From Flaveria trinervia (taxonomy: Eukaryota > Streptophyta > Magnoliopsida > Asterales > Asteraceae), in assembly GCA_025506515.1 (NCBI GenBank), contig CM046452.1, positions 40,953,518 to 41,017,517 on the forward strand: a DNA stretch of 64,000 nt. The letters are read 5' to 3'. Positions within the stretch are counted from its first letter, which is position 1; every line of letters begins with the position of its first letter. Under the pieces are notes generated by a model, which saw only the letters and a list, made by a program, of their open reading frames with translations, did no database searches and was not told the origin of the DNA. Position numbers and translations under genes: made by a program. Shown piece after piece: positions 45,346 to 56,290 of this stretch.

Positions 45346-46284
45346 GAAGATGTAACATTAAGATCAATATGAATCATGTATGTTGTACTTGAGCTCTGCC
45401 CGACATCCCTCTTGGCTTTCAACTCTTGGAGATGAACAGGACAATTTCTTGCCCAATGTCCAATCTCCCCACACTTGAAGCATGGGTCATTGGTAGCAAC
45501 CTTTTGCTTCTTCTCTTGTGGTTTGGGTGGCACCCTTGCCACCCCTTTCCCCTTTCCCCAAACGGGTCCCTTACCCTTGCAACACCTTTGCCTTGGGTGC
45601 GAGATGAGGCCTTTTCTTGTTCCCTCCTTCATTGATGGTGAGAACGGGTAAAACCCTTTTACCCATGGCCGCCTCGACCGTTTTTAGCATTGAGTGAAGC
45701 TCACCAATGCTTTTGTCCCAAGCATTCATGTTGTAATTCAACACAAATGTCTCGAACTTCTTGGTAAGGCCATTGAGGATCAAATCCGTGGCCAATTCCT
45801 TCGAGACGGGACAATTAAGCCTCTCGAGGCGGTCAATATGACTTTTCATCTTAAGTACATAAGATGAAACATATTGGTTGTCGTCCATACGACATGCATG
45901 GAGTGCTCGAACCGTTTCGAAGCGCTCAACCCTTGCTTGCATTTGGAACGTTTCCTTCAGCTGGGTTATCATGTCATATGCTCTGTGATGTTCATACTCC
46001 TTATGGAGATCCGGAGTCATGCTCGCTAGCATGAGACAAGACACTTGGACAGAGTCCTCAATGTACTTGAGCCAATCGTGGTAGGCCTCCTCGTCATCCT
46101 CAGTAGGTTAATCGGGGATAGGGTCGTCTAAAACATATGATCTTCTCTCTTGCTTGAGAACGATTCTCAAGTTTCGATACCAATCAATAAATTTGTTATG
46201 ATTTAGACGTTCCTTTTGGAGGATCGCTCGTAATGATTGGTTTGACGCGGATGAGTTATCGTGATTTTCATTGTTGGTGGCCAT
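45346..46284 (-). pseudogene. D: gag
   Basis: The ATG at 46284 corresponds exactly to C's gag start. One in-frame stop (near 46110) precedes the long frame 46044-45571. That frame has CLMLASMTPDLHKEYEHHRAY, RFETVRALHACRMDD, LKMKSHIDRLERLNCPVSKE and LHSMLKTVEAAMGKRVLP. The knuckle CFKCGEIGHWARNC lies near 45490-45450 after a shift at about 45600. This is the best gag of this family in the window. Confidence 0.85.
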
Positions 46285-47710
46285 CTACAAAATTTAACAA
46301 AGATCTATTTTAGTATTTTCGATATTGCAATTTTAATAATTAATGCCTTTTAAGGTCAATTTTATATTAAAGTCTAGAACCCAACATTACATTTAAAGTG
46401 TGGTTAGGTGACCTTTATCCCATGATTTAAATTAATAAGGTGGTCAACGATTGACGCTTGCAACCATTTACAACTTCTAGAGGTATGGGATCGACTTTAA
46501 ACATCGTATGTAAAGTCGGCATGTTAATCCCATCAACACCATTTGGAAACCATATTGTAGGTGATCCATTTAACATGGTTTGCAAATCAAGACATCCTAC
46601 TTACACACACGTGTGAGTTTGCCAAATGAGTGGTTAGGTGACCTTTATCCCACGATATGGCATTCTCACCTTAAGTCTAAGTTCCTTCAAAGTGGTTAGG
46701 TGACCTTTATCCCACTAAGAGTTCCCAAGTGACTCAAGTGCTATGTAAAAGGACGGTGTTGATCTGTTTTCAAATGTTTAGAGATTTCAAAATTTTAGTT
46801 TTAGAAAACTCTATGTACTTGTTTTGCATGCTTTCAAATACAAGGTACCCTATGGTCCTTTGATTAAAACCAATTTTAATCCTTAAAATCATTAAATCAT
46901 TTTAATAACATTTTATTACCTTTTAATGATTAAGAAACATCATTTTTATACCTTGTTAAGTTTGTTAATAAGTTTGTAATGCATATCAAGATATCAACCA
47001 TACAATCAAATAACAAACATACAAACAAGCATAAACATAAACAACCATAATGTGCATAACCATAGCTACTATTGTGACCACACTTGTTTGCCATCACAAG
47101 TGTGATCATTAGGTCTTTCCTAAGGGTTGAAATCAACACAAAATTGAGGTCATCATAGGCCCCACTTGAACTTGTATCCATATGCTTCAAGTTCCATGTC
47201 TTTGATGTCCATCTTTGGGTCTTGATCTTGTGCATCTTCCTATTACAAAATTGTATCCTAATACATTTTTCTAATAAAAGAAATGCATCTAATCTATTAA
47301 TTACATAACCAAATGAATAAATAATTACAACCCAAATAATAAAGATGAATATTACAACCCAATTGAATGAATAACACCATTCTAATCATCCAAACAACAC
47401 AAGGCCAAAAGCTAGGTTATGCACTAACAAGAAAACAATCATAAACATCATTCAACAAACTAAATAAACCCCATCAAACCCAAAATTTTCAGCCAAAATA
47501 AACTGAAAATTTGGGTTTGTTTGTCCAAATAAACAACATCCAAAATTATCAACCAATTGACATTTCCATCTTTCAAAGTTTACTCATAAGCATGAAGATA
47601 TAACTATGAAAGACTTGGGTTTACAAAATCAGCCAAAATCAGCCTCTAATAGGTTGATACTAATCTTCTAAAACCGATTTTAAAGAATAAGAACAAGCAA
47701 GTTATCCTAT
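46285..47710 (-). other. D: long untranslated leader with three copies of the 21-bp motif
   Basis: The complement of GGATAAAGGTCACCTAACCA occurs at 46401-46421, 46631-46651 and 46693-46713 (minus). Spacing differs from C (there 64 and 230 bp; here about 62 and 230 bp in the same order on the sense strand). No coding frame. PBS TGGCATCAAGAGCCGG is at 47711-47728 (minus). Confidence 0.8.
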
Positions 47711-47729
47711 AACCGGCTCTTGATGCCAT

Positions 47730-48682
47730 TGAAGGGTTTGCTTGAACATAAAACAAATTTAACCCATTAAACTTACTGAAAACGCAGCGGAATAACAACA
47801 TATTATTGACTTACTTATAAGCTGAAAATAATGTTCTTTAGGTGACCATTTGAATGTAAAAAGCAAACCCAAAATCAAAGGATCTAAATATGTGAATAAG
47901 CAAGCTATGAACACATAAAACAAGCATATAGACAGCCATTAACAAGCTGCCAAAACTACCTTTCAGCAGTTGAGAACAATACTTCCAAAAGTGCTGCCAA
48001 AAACGTGGATTTGTTAAAGATGGAGATGTCAAACTCGGCCAAGACTCCAAGAAGAGGAGGTCCTCAAGCTAGTATACCCCAAGCAATGTCAAACACTCTT
48101 CTTGTTAGGGAGATTAACACCAAGAGTGATTCCAAATCCACTCAATCAGCTGAAAAAAAACCGAGAACCCTTTTGGGAGTGAAAGGACTTCGAAAATCAC
48201 TTTTGCATGTGTGTGTGAGATGATATGGTAGTGTGTTAGACCAGCTCATAAGTGATTAGTGTTCAAGAAGGTGAAAACCCTCTCATTGGAGAGGGTTTGG
48301 ACGGCCAAATTCATTAGACCAAAAGTTCCCTCTTAAAATTTCACTAAACAAACTTTATAGATTAGTCCCTTGCAAGTTTTACAATTAACATTTAGTTGTA
48401 TAACTTATACACACTTTTAATTACTTAATGTTATCTAACTAACTTAAATAACATTAAGTAATATTCTTGAACAAAATATCCTAACAAGTTGTTCCATCTC
48501 TCATGCAACTTATTTAGAAAACCCATTTTCTAAATTTGGTGTTATTATTCAATTACATGATCATATCATCAATTGAATATAATTGGTGTTTGCTAAGCTT
48601 GTTATTGGGTATAACCCGACTTGGATCATAACGTACTAACCGCATCAATATTCTATGTGTCTTGGGCACATAGAATCCAACA
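47730..48682 (-). mobile_element. D: 5' LTR
   Basis: 953 bp and nearly identical to 40581-41527, differing mainly by single-base indels. The hairpin AAACCCTCTC-ATTG-GAGAGGGTTT is conserved at 48275-48298. The minus-strand 3' end CAAGCAAACCCTTCA is followed by the PBS. Confidence 0.9.
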
Positions 48683-49132
48683 ATTTGAGTAAAGCGAACA
48701 TCATTTGGTATCCTCTGACCTAAGACACATATTGGGTCTTGATATTTACCGAATATTATACTTTGACTTATCTCTTCGCTGTTCTGAAACATGGCAATAC
48801 ATAAGTCTGAGTTCAGGTATGATATAAGGTAATTGTGAGAGATGTATGTTATCAAGATGGGATTTGTCCCTCTTATTCGTTGAGAGTAATATGTCTAAGG
48901 CCTGATAAAGTTAAATCAATGGAGAATGATCACTTTGTGTCTCTAGGATTTAACATGACATCTGTGACAAAAGGATAGATGATTGGTTCACAAAAAACAT
49001 TTCAAGTATGGTACTTGAAGGAGATGATGTTATTGAATGGCACTTAGTCATACGTATTAAGGGTGTGAACCATTGTTAGGTGGTATTTATTGCTGGCATC
49101 AATCTTTTATGAATCTTGTGCAAGTGGGAGAT
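48683..49132 (+). other. C: 3' spacer, right part, with polypurine tract
   Basis: Continues 40580 after removal of D (ATTTGAGTAAAGCG). Non-coding. It ends GTGCAAGTGGGAGAT, the polypurine tract, directly before the 3' LTR. Confidence 0.8.
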
Positions 49133-50044
49133 TGTTGGATCTTGTATGCCCAAGACACATACAAGATTGATGTGGTTAGTACATTATGATCCAAGTCGGG
49201 TCATACCCAATAACAAGCTAAACAAACACCAATAAATGTTATTTGTTGATTAGATCATACATATAAACATTGACACCAATTTAGAAAATGGTTTTCTAAA
49301 ACATTGCTTTGTAATACAACAATACTATATGGATAGTTTGTTCATGAGATATTATTTGTTTCATTATTTAGTTGGTTAATAATAATAAATAAAAGTGTTA
49401 TTGTTATGAAATTAAAAGAGGTTTTAATTTTATAAAGTTAAGGTTAAGAGAGTAAATTATGAAAAACAAAATAGGGAAAACCCATTTTTAACACACCCTT
49501 CGGCCGCCCAAAAGGGGCCATTGGGACCAGCCTTTTGCTTTGGTTTTGAGTGTGGTTCTCCTCTCTTACACTCCATTCATTCATTCACACTTCTCTCCAA
49601 AAAATTACAAGCAAAAGAACCTCCAAAACCAGAGCCATTTTTGGATTTTGGAAGCTGAAAAAGAGGTTGAAAATTTCGGTTTTGGAAGAGCTATCTTTGG
49701 TGTTGCATCCTAACAAGCAAGGTGTTTGAAGGGCTTGTGGGTATCACTTCTTGAGGCCTTCTCCTTTGAAGGCTAGACACATTCAAGAACATCATCATCT
49801 ACCTATTTTCATCTACATCATCTTGTTCTAGAAAGGTTGATTCTATGAACTCCCTATGGTTGTTTTGTTTTGTTGATAGCATACTATTTCACATATTATT
49901 ATGATCCTCACTCTTGAGTTTTATTTGTGGTTTAATATTGCAAAAATTTTCAGATTATAAACATGTTTTAAACCTCTTATTCCGCTGCGTTTTCTATAGT
50001 TTAAAAGGTTAAACTAAGTGTTTTACATGTGACAAGACTCATCA
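49133..50044 (+). mobile_element. C: 3' LTR
   Basis: 912 bp, TGTTGGATCTTGTATGCCC to CAAGACTCATCA, very close to the 5' LTR at 33945-34862. Followed by TSD ATAGC (50045-50049). Confidence 0.92.
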
Positions 50045-51123
50045 ATAGCCATTTGCCATTGAAGATCCATTTCCTCTACTTCATCTGGATGTAGTTCTTC
50101 CAAGTCTTGATGGCAAATGTTGGCAGATGATAAAGTGCTTCCCAAGTAAGCTTGAAAACTTTAACTAAAAGCTGCAAAGGTTGCCTTTTGTTCTTTTGAC
50201 TCTAGAATCATAGTGATAGGCTCTACTTGGTTGTTGTATGAAGAGGTCTTTGCTGATGATGTTAAGGAAATTCTTCTATCATTAGTTCTTCCCTTTTCCT
50301 TTCCTAATTTGCTTTGAGAAGATTTTCTTGGAAGGTTTTGATGCATAAATGCTCACTTCTTTATCTTCAGTCAAAGTACAAGAGTTGTCACTATCATTAT
50401 TAGAAATAAAAGCACTTCCAGCACTTTTTGTTTCTTTAAAGTGATAAGGTGTGACATGTGTTCTTACACACTTGTTTCTTGATTTTTCATCCATTTCAAG
50501 AGCCTCCACTTTTGCTACTAAGGTATCTAAACTTGTTGCTTTGAGGTCTATGGTGTTCTTGAACATGGACACAGTTTGCTTCCAACTTTCAGGCAAAGTA
50601 TGAAGCATCTTTTTGTTCAATTCCTCATTAGTGTATTTCAACTCCAAGATGTTCATGTCTTTTACAAGTTGCATAAATCTATGGAGTTGTTAAGGAATTG
50701 ATTCACCCTTAATATGATGAAAAGTTTCATATTGTGAGCGAAGTGTGTCCTTCCTAATGCTTCTAATTTAATCACTCCCTTCATAGAGTGTATGGAATAT
50801 TCCACAAGGAATTAGTTGTTTTGTAATTCTCACACCTGAACAAGATTTATACAAGTAAAGCCATACTAAGCAAGTGTATGCTTTGATATTAACTTTACCT
50901 TCTTAACATCATCAGCTGACAAATCTTTTGTACTTATAGGTTGATTATTGTCATTATAATTCGGACCAAGAGTGGGAGGAATATAAGGACCTCCAGTAAT
51001 CGAAATCCATAAATCGAAATCAGTATAATTTACATGAATTCTGAATTTGATTTTCCAAGATTTAAAATCCACTTTTGTTTCTAACTTTGGAGGTTGGAAT
51101 GATGATCCACAAAAGTTACTCAT
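50045..51123 (-). pseudogene. B: gag N-terminal half
   Basis: The ATG at 51123 starts SNFCGSSFQPPKLETKVDFKSWKIKFRI and DLWISITGGPYIPP, a copia gag of the same subfamily as F. It continues (50674-50282) with LKYTNEELNKKMLHTLPESWK and LDTLVAKVEALEMDEKSRNK. Between 50860 and 50680 the frame is broken. Near 50050 it reads EMDLQWQMA and is cut by element C inside this codon run. Confidence 0.8.
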
Positions 51124-52023
51124 TTTTCGTTAAAGTCTTGCTAAGCAAAAGGAAAAGAGGCTCCTAGCTAAAGGTAGCTTGTCTTGCCCAGGAGGCGAAG
51201 AGTTTAACTAAACAAAGATTCTTCTTGAGCAATTTACTAATTAATGACAAAACTTAATTAACAATTAATGAGCAAACAAGATTTGATTCAAAAGTATTTC
51301 ATTAAAACTAATTAATGACTACAGATAAATAAAGAATGAATGCAATAAACAATATATGCTTTGATCGTATTAAGGTTGATGATGTATTGTGACCTGTGTT
51401 AGGGTTTATGTTTGATTGTATGAATCGATGTGATGTTTGCCGTCGAATTGATCGAGTTATGGCTTGTTGGTACCCTATTTTGATTTGAAACCTAGGATTC
51501 ATATTTATAGACAATTATTGTTTCTATTAAGGAAACACCGGATCTCTTGGGATCCAAAATTGTCTTGTTGACTTGTTGAGTAGTAACACTTGCATTATTG
51601 AAATTACAATTGTTTGGACTCCATAGCTACATAGTCTTCCATAGATGTTTGTTCTTCCAAAGGTACTTTGTTCTTTCGAAGCTTTTTTGTTCTTCGAAGG
51701 TATTTGTTCTTCCGCAGGTATCTGACTTGAACTTTAGAGCTGGTGTTCATCCGTAGAAGATCTTCGGATGAATGTTTTTGTAAGAACATATATACGGAAG
51801 AACAAAATGTTCATCCATAGATGTTTCTTACACTTAGTCAAATTCACAAATTGACCAAGTATAATGTTTTATCTGCAGTCATACATAAATCAACACAAAT
51901 AAAGGTTAACCTATATACATATTCATACATCCAAATAATGAATTATAATCATTCATTACAAGTATTGATTAATGTTCTAAGCCTATACAAAATGATCTAG
52001 ATTTATTGTTCCTAGATCTAACA
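51124..52023 (-). mobile_element. B: leader and 5' LTR
   Basis: The LTR starts (minus) TGTTAGATCTAGGAACAAT at 52023. A palindrome array at 51640-51790 includes CCGTAGAAGATCTTCGGATG and several TTCTTCGAAGG units. A minus-strand TATA (CTATAAAT, 51503-51510) follows. The LTR 3' end and PBS are not clear to me and lie somewhere between 51350 and 51150. Only the first ~240 bp resemble the left-hand LTR. Confidence 0.65.
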
Positions 52024-52159
52024 TGTGCCTTATTGTACAACAATTAGCAAATATGTGAGTGTTCATTTGCATTAACGCTTTATCTCCTCGTGTCTCGGTA
52101 CATTAGGAATAAGATCGTCAATGATCATCTGCAGAAATCTAGGATACAACAGCCATTTG
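52024..52159 (-). pseudogene. aORF N-module fragment of a further element
   Basis: The minus strand encodes KWLLYPRFLQMIIDDLIPNV, the conserved YPRF segment of the aORF N-module, then after a one-base shift a MQMNTHIFANCC tract. It is cut by the B LTR on the left and the F LTR on the right, so two elements landed 136 bp apart in one older aORF. Confidence 0.7.
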
Positions 52160-52867
52160 TGTTGCACCTTGAAAGGATCATACATGCCAATTCAATGGGT
52201 GATTTGATGATTGCTTTGATGGAATCCCACAAGTCCAAGAAGAAATGCGGATGAAGATCCTGCTCAAGAAAAACCAAGTATAGTTTTCCACATTTGTCAA
52301 TGCGGAACACATAAAACAAATACGGACAAGTATTTGTCCTTCCGCATTGACAAATGCGGAAGACCAAGTATTAATGCGGACAAGACTTTACTCATCCGCA
52401 TTTAACAAATGCGGATGACCGAACAAATGCGCAGAAGTATTTGTTCATCCGCATTAACCAATGCGGATGACCAACATACTAATGCGGATGATCAAGTGAA
52501 GAAATGCTTATCAAGTCAACTCATCCGCATTTGCCAATGCGGATGAACAAGCAAAGATTTGGATCAAGACTTAGAGTAGTTCTGATGTAATAGGTCAAGG
52601 GTAGTTTAGTCATTTTGTAAAAGGCATCTTGTCTGCCTATAAATAGAATAGATAACCTCATACATGTGGTGACGGCTGATAGACATAGAGAATTTTTGTT
52701 GTCATTTGTTCTCTGTAATCAATCAACTTTCATATATATAATACAAAAGCATTTGAGTATAATTCTTGCATTGAATGTTCTTTGATTGTTTGTTTCTGCC
52801 ATTCAATCATTGACTTGATTACCATATTTGATTCTCAGTAAGAATCTCAATCTTACTTACCCAGTCA
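52160..52867 (+). mobile_element. F: 5' LTR
   Basis: 708 bp, TGTTGCACCTTG to CCAGTCA. Array of CCGCATT/AATGCGG palindromes at about 52230-52560, then TATAAATA at 52638-52645. The copy at 63066 is about 95% alike around the TATA box by eye but much less alike in the array. Confidence 0.88.
52230..52560. repeat. F: CCGCATT/AATGCGG palindrome array in 5' LTR
   Basis: Repeated inverted repeats, the best at 52446-52469 with arms CATCCGCATT and AATGCGGATG around AACC. Others have CTTCCGCATT and AATGCGGAAG arms. Spacers of 10-25 bp carry TATTTGTTC or GACAAG words. The array ends about 80 bp before the TATA box. Confidence 0.9.
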
Positions 52868-52869
52868 AT

Positions 52870-52880
52870 TGGTATTAGAG
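52870..52880 (+). other. F: primer binding site
   Basis: TGGTATTAGAG starts two bases after the LTR end. One mismatch from the tRNA-iMet complement TGGTATCAGAG. Confidence 0.8.
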
Positions 52881-53140
52881 ATGTGGCTCTCGGTTCTCTT
52901 TCAGATCTGGGCAAGAACTGAATAGAATTTGATTGATCTGGTAATCGAGTTGCTAGTACAGTATATCATCATCTCTACTTAGTAAACAACAGAAAATACT
53001 CCTGTCAACACATTCTCACCAAAATATTCCGAACAGCAAGAAACTCACTACAATCACAAATCTGATTCTGAAATCCGTTAGAACTATTTGGAAAGTTGGA
53101 CTAATCAATGTTAAAAATCACCTTAATCTATATTCGATAA

Positions 53141-54240
53141 ATGGATTCTAACAGTTACTCAGAACTTGGTCATACACCTAAACCTCCTATGCTTAAACAC
53201 AAATCTGAGTTTAAACAGTGGAAAATCAGGTTTAGGAATTACATCACAGGTGTAGATCCTGATTTCTGGATCTCAATATGCAAGGGGCCACATATCCCTG
53301 TCACTCCGTTTGCAGATCAAGCTGCAATTTACAAAACTGCAAGAAACCCATTGAAGATCTAACTCTTGATGATGAAGACTATAATAAAATCAAGATTGAT
53401 CTCAAAGCTTACTCCATTCTAGCCCAAGCACTCAAGATGGATGTGCTGAAAAGATTAGAGAAGTATGGTACTGCAAAAACTGTGTGGAATGCATTGATAA
53501 TTAACAAGGATAAGCTTGATAATCAGTATGAAACATTCCACCACACCAAGGGAGAGTCCATATCCAAACAACTGCATAGATTTGTACAGTTGGTAAATGA
53601 TTTGGAAATCATGGGAGTCACTTACAAGATCAAAGAATTAAACAAGAAATGCTTCACAGCCTCCCTGAAAACTGGAAACAGAATGTAACAATGCTGAAAA
53701 ATACTCTTGATCTTGAGAGTACTACTTTGGATATCATGATAGCCAAAATAGAAGCATTAGAACTTGATGAAAGAAGCAGAAATCTTGGTGGACCAAGTGT
53801 GATGAGGCTTACAAATTTCCATAAGAATCTCATTCTATGGAAAATGCCTTCATCACTGAGGAGGATGATTTCATCTCATCAAGAGATCAACTGAATAACA
53901 CTATGTTCATTGCAACTCCACCAATCAATCATCCATCAACATCATCTTAAACATCCAGAGTCACTACTGCTCCTCAAACCACTCCTAAAGACACAAGATC
54001 AGAAGAACAAAAGGCAACTTACAATGCCTTTGTTGTAAGCTTTGAAGCATACTTAGGACGAAGACTCACTTCTGCTCATCTAATACAGGAAGATCTGGAG
54101 GAAATGGATCCTGATGATGTGGAAGAAATGAATCTACAATGGCAAATGGCCATGATTGCCATGAGAGCCAAGAAATTCTTTAGAAAAGGTAGAAGCTGAG
54201 CCTAAATGAAAATACAAAACTTGGATATGATAAATCCAAG
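53141..54240 (+). pseudogene. F: gag N-terminal part
   Basis: The ATG at 53141 starts a gag with FKQWKIRFRNYITGVDPDFW and ICKGPHIP. After a shift near 53345 it continues with IEDLTLDDEDYNKIKIDLKA and FHHTKGESISKQLHRFVQLV. After another near 53650 it reads LPENWKQNVTMLKNTLDLES and IEALELDERSRN. The distal part (53900-54180) reads EEQKATYNAFVVSFEAYLG and EEMNLQWQMAMIAMRAKKF. Clear homolog of B's gag. Confidence 0.82.
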
Positions 54241-55356
54241 GTGAAATGCTTTAATTGTGGCATGGCTGGCCACTTCTCTAGAGAATGCAATGCCCAAAAG
54301 AGAAACAACTATCAAAGAAACTCTCAAGGCCAGTCAACCTCACAGCCTAACTTAAGCTTACTCCAACAACCAACAACAACAGTATCATCATTCTCATCAA
54401 CACCAATCATATCAAAATCCACCCCAACTGACAAATCAAGCTCATGGAAGCAGTCAGTCTTCTGCCAGTGCTCTCGTGATAAAGTAAGATGGGTATGTGA
54501 CTGGAGCGTGCATGTAGAGGAAGTCAAGCCTCAATTTCAGAATCATGCTCTTATGGATCACATCAATGATGGTCCATCTCCAATGCCTACTGAGGTAAAA
54601 TCTAACCTTTGTAGTGAAAAATGTATTAATGAATTGCAAGGTTATAAGGAGCATAACCATAAACTGGCGGATAAAATTAACGAAGAAAAGGTAAAGTCAG
54701 AGATGATAAAGAGAGAAATAAAAGGCTTTGAAATGAAAATCAAATATCTTATTTCTAACATAGAAAAACTGCATAGTGAAAAGTACACTCTTGTAGTTGA
54801 GAATGAGCTCCTTACTGAAAAGTTAGCTCAATCTAAGGTTGAACATTCACTGACTGAAGTGAAACTTGAAAAGTTTCAAATGTCTTCAGTCAAGCTGCAA
54901 GAGATGCTTGATTCTCAAAAGGATCCAAAGGACATGTCCGGGAATGGGTATAATTCATGTCCTCCCCCATACAATGACAACTACACTGTCATGCTTGAAT
55001 TTGTCTCACTCACCGAAGAAATTGAAACTAAAACTATGGAACCTAAATCTATAGTAAAACAAGTGACCAATCCTCAAAACAAACCTGATGTTTATATTGA
55101 AACCAATGAGGATAAAATCAAGTTAGGTCACCCAATCAAAATCAAAGAGTGTTCAGACAAGACAGTGAGTGTCATGAAACCCTCAAGCCCAGTAAAAGCA
55201 ATTATCCCTTTTATAAAATTCATACCCTCTATTTTACAAGGTAAAAAGAAATATGTGAAGTTAGTGAAACCCGCTGCTGAGAGCAGTTCTGATAATGAGA
55301 TCATATCTCCAAAAAATTCAAGCAAATCAGAAAAGGTTTCACTGCAAAAGAAATAA
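54241..55356 (+). CDS. F: gag C-terminus and coiled-coil spacer (371 aa frame)
   Basis: This open stretch belongs to the gag-pol polyprotein; the Met is probably internal. Residues 2-18 hold the knuckle CFNCGMAGHFSREC. A Gln/Ser/Asn/Thr-rich segment follows (20-75). About residues 125-230 form a Lys/Glu/Leu-rich coiled coil (INEEKVKSEMIKREIKGFEM). The rest is polar, ending in a Ser/Lys tail. SIRE-like elements commonly have such a coil after the gag knuckle. Uninterrupted, unlike the flanking pieces. Confidence 0.7.
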   Translation: MKCFNCGMAGHFSRECNAQKRNNYQRNSQGQSTSQPNLSLLQQPTTTVSSFSSTPIISKSTPTDKSSSWKQSVFCQCSRDKVRWVCDWSVHVEEVKPQFQNHALMDHINDGPSPMPTEVKSNLCSEKCINELQGYKEHNHKLADKINEEKVKSEMIKREIKGFEMKIKYLISNIEKLHSEKYTLVVENELLTEKLAQSKVEHSLTEVKLEKFQMSSVKLQEMLDSQKDPKDMSGNGYNSCPPPYNDNYTVMLEFVSLTEEIETKTMEPKSIVKQVTNPQNKPDVYIETNEDKIKLGHPIKIKECSDKTVSVMKPSSPVKAIIPFIKFIPSILQGKKKYVKLVKPAAESSSDNEIISPKNSSKSEKVSLQKK

Positions 55357-56290
55357 ACAGGATCACTGAGTTCAACACATAAAACATTATCAGACCCTCA
55401 GTCTTCAAGATTATGGTAGGGAGTTGGGTTTGATATCTGCAACAAGGAACATGTTAACCAGTTTGAGAAAGAGGTGAGAAATGGGTTGAAGAAACAGAAA
55501 CAACCCAGAAAATTAAACAAAGGTAGTGTTGTGAAGCAAACTACAAAAAGGGCTGATTCTGATTCATCCCCTAAAGAAAAGAAAATGATTAGCAAAAGAA
55601 AATATCAGCTGAGTCACACAAGGCAAAATTTGATTCAAGAAACAAACAAATGTATTGTGACATTTGTGAAATGTTCAATCACAAGACAAATGAATGCTTT
55701 TTTATTCAATATTGCTCTATCTATGATATGAACAATCACTCCACCAAAAACTGCTATTTCAACAAGTATTTTTCAATCGGTGACATGAACAATCATAATA
55801 CATCTGATTGTTACTTCAATGATAAGGATTTAAGAATTCCCCAACACAAGCCCATCTCAAAAACATCCACTATGACACATTCTGTCAAACCTTAGTTATA
55901 CAATACTCAATCTAGGACATCAAATCAATAAATGACAGGAATAATTTGAAGGAATTATGGAAGGGTCAAAGAAAACATCTCACAATGAAACACAAAATTG
56001 ACCTTCCAAAACAAAAACCTACTTTTGATAATAAAAAACGGGCTAAATTTCTACAAAGAAACAGAGACCAACAATTTCATTACTCATCTGAATCTCAGTA
56101 GATGTTGATGAGATGACTCAACCCAGTCATTACCAAAAATCTCCCAGGACACCTCCATCTAAACCACAATTTAGAGGGAAATACCAAGAAGTCACCATCA
56201 TGAATAGGAACGGGAAACCCAAGACCATCATGGCTTGCGTTCCTTATTCTAATTAGCTCTTTTTGCTTGCAGGTTCATCCACACAGGTTC
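55357..56290 (+). pseudogene. F: basic spacer with degenerate zinc-knuckle triplet
   Basis: Lys-rich frames (55474-55731, 55650-55895) lead to CDICEMFNHKTNEC, a complete CCHC. Two repeats follow that have lost cysteines: CSIYDMNNHSTKNC with Cys to Tyr, and FSIGDMNNHNTSDC with both early Cys lost. B's version keeps all three. The region to 56290 is broken basic spacer (KPKTIMACVP tract) before the protease. Confidence 0.72.

Larger units (their letters stand above)
40581..48682 (-). mobile_element. Element D: copia element nested in C, opposite strand
   Basis: The LTRs are 40581-41527 (3') and 47730-48682 (5'). D lies between C's RNase H and C's 3' LTR. The flanks share AATTT (40576-40580; right copy overlaps the terminal A of the LTR), so the TSD is about 4-5 bp. 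Same lineage as C: gag, protease and pol align throughout and both have the triple leader motif. D is better preserved than C, with fewer frame breaks. Confidence 0.9.
33945..50044 (+). mobile_element. Element C: Ty1/copia element with nested D
   Basis: The 5' LTR is 33945-34862 and the 3' LTR 49133-50044. The TSD ATAGC lies at 33940-33944 and 50045-50049 and matches exactly. Without D (about 8.1 kb) the element is about 8.0 kb. Order: LTR, PBS, long leader with triple motif, gag, protease, integrase, RT, RNase H, spacer, PPT, LTR. It is a different copia lineage from A/B/E/F: protease VLDTGCGTH, integrase RTDRGGEYL, no aORF. Frameshifts in every domain make it dead. Confidence 0.92.
7748..52023 (-). 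mobile_element. Element B: SIRE-like copia element with aORF, split by A and C/D
   Basis: Minus-strand parts are the 5' LTR (51124-52023), gag N-terminal half (51123-50045), gag C-terminal half (33939-33116), spacer with three zinc knuckles (33115-31760), protease and integrase (31760-30500), RT and RNase H (30500-28270), internal polypurine tract (27141-27160), palindrome array (26570-26950), aORF (26320-23092 and 10647-10461) and 3' LTR. Without A, C, D and the duplication it would be about 14-15 kb. Joins across A and across C read continuously, which supports one original element. Confidence 0.75.

Noticed and set aside
52440..52470. Rho-independent terminator or miRNA precursor from the CCGCATT/AATGCGG hairpin
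   Set aside because: No U-tract follows, arms are short and there are many tandem copies; an enhancer array upstream of TATA fits better.
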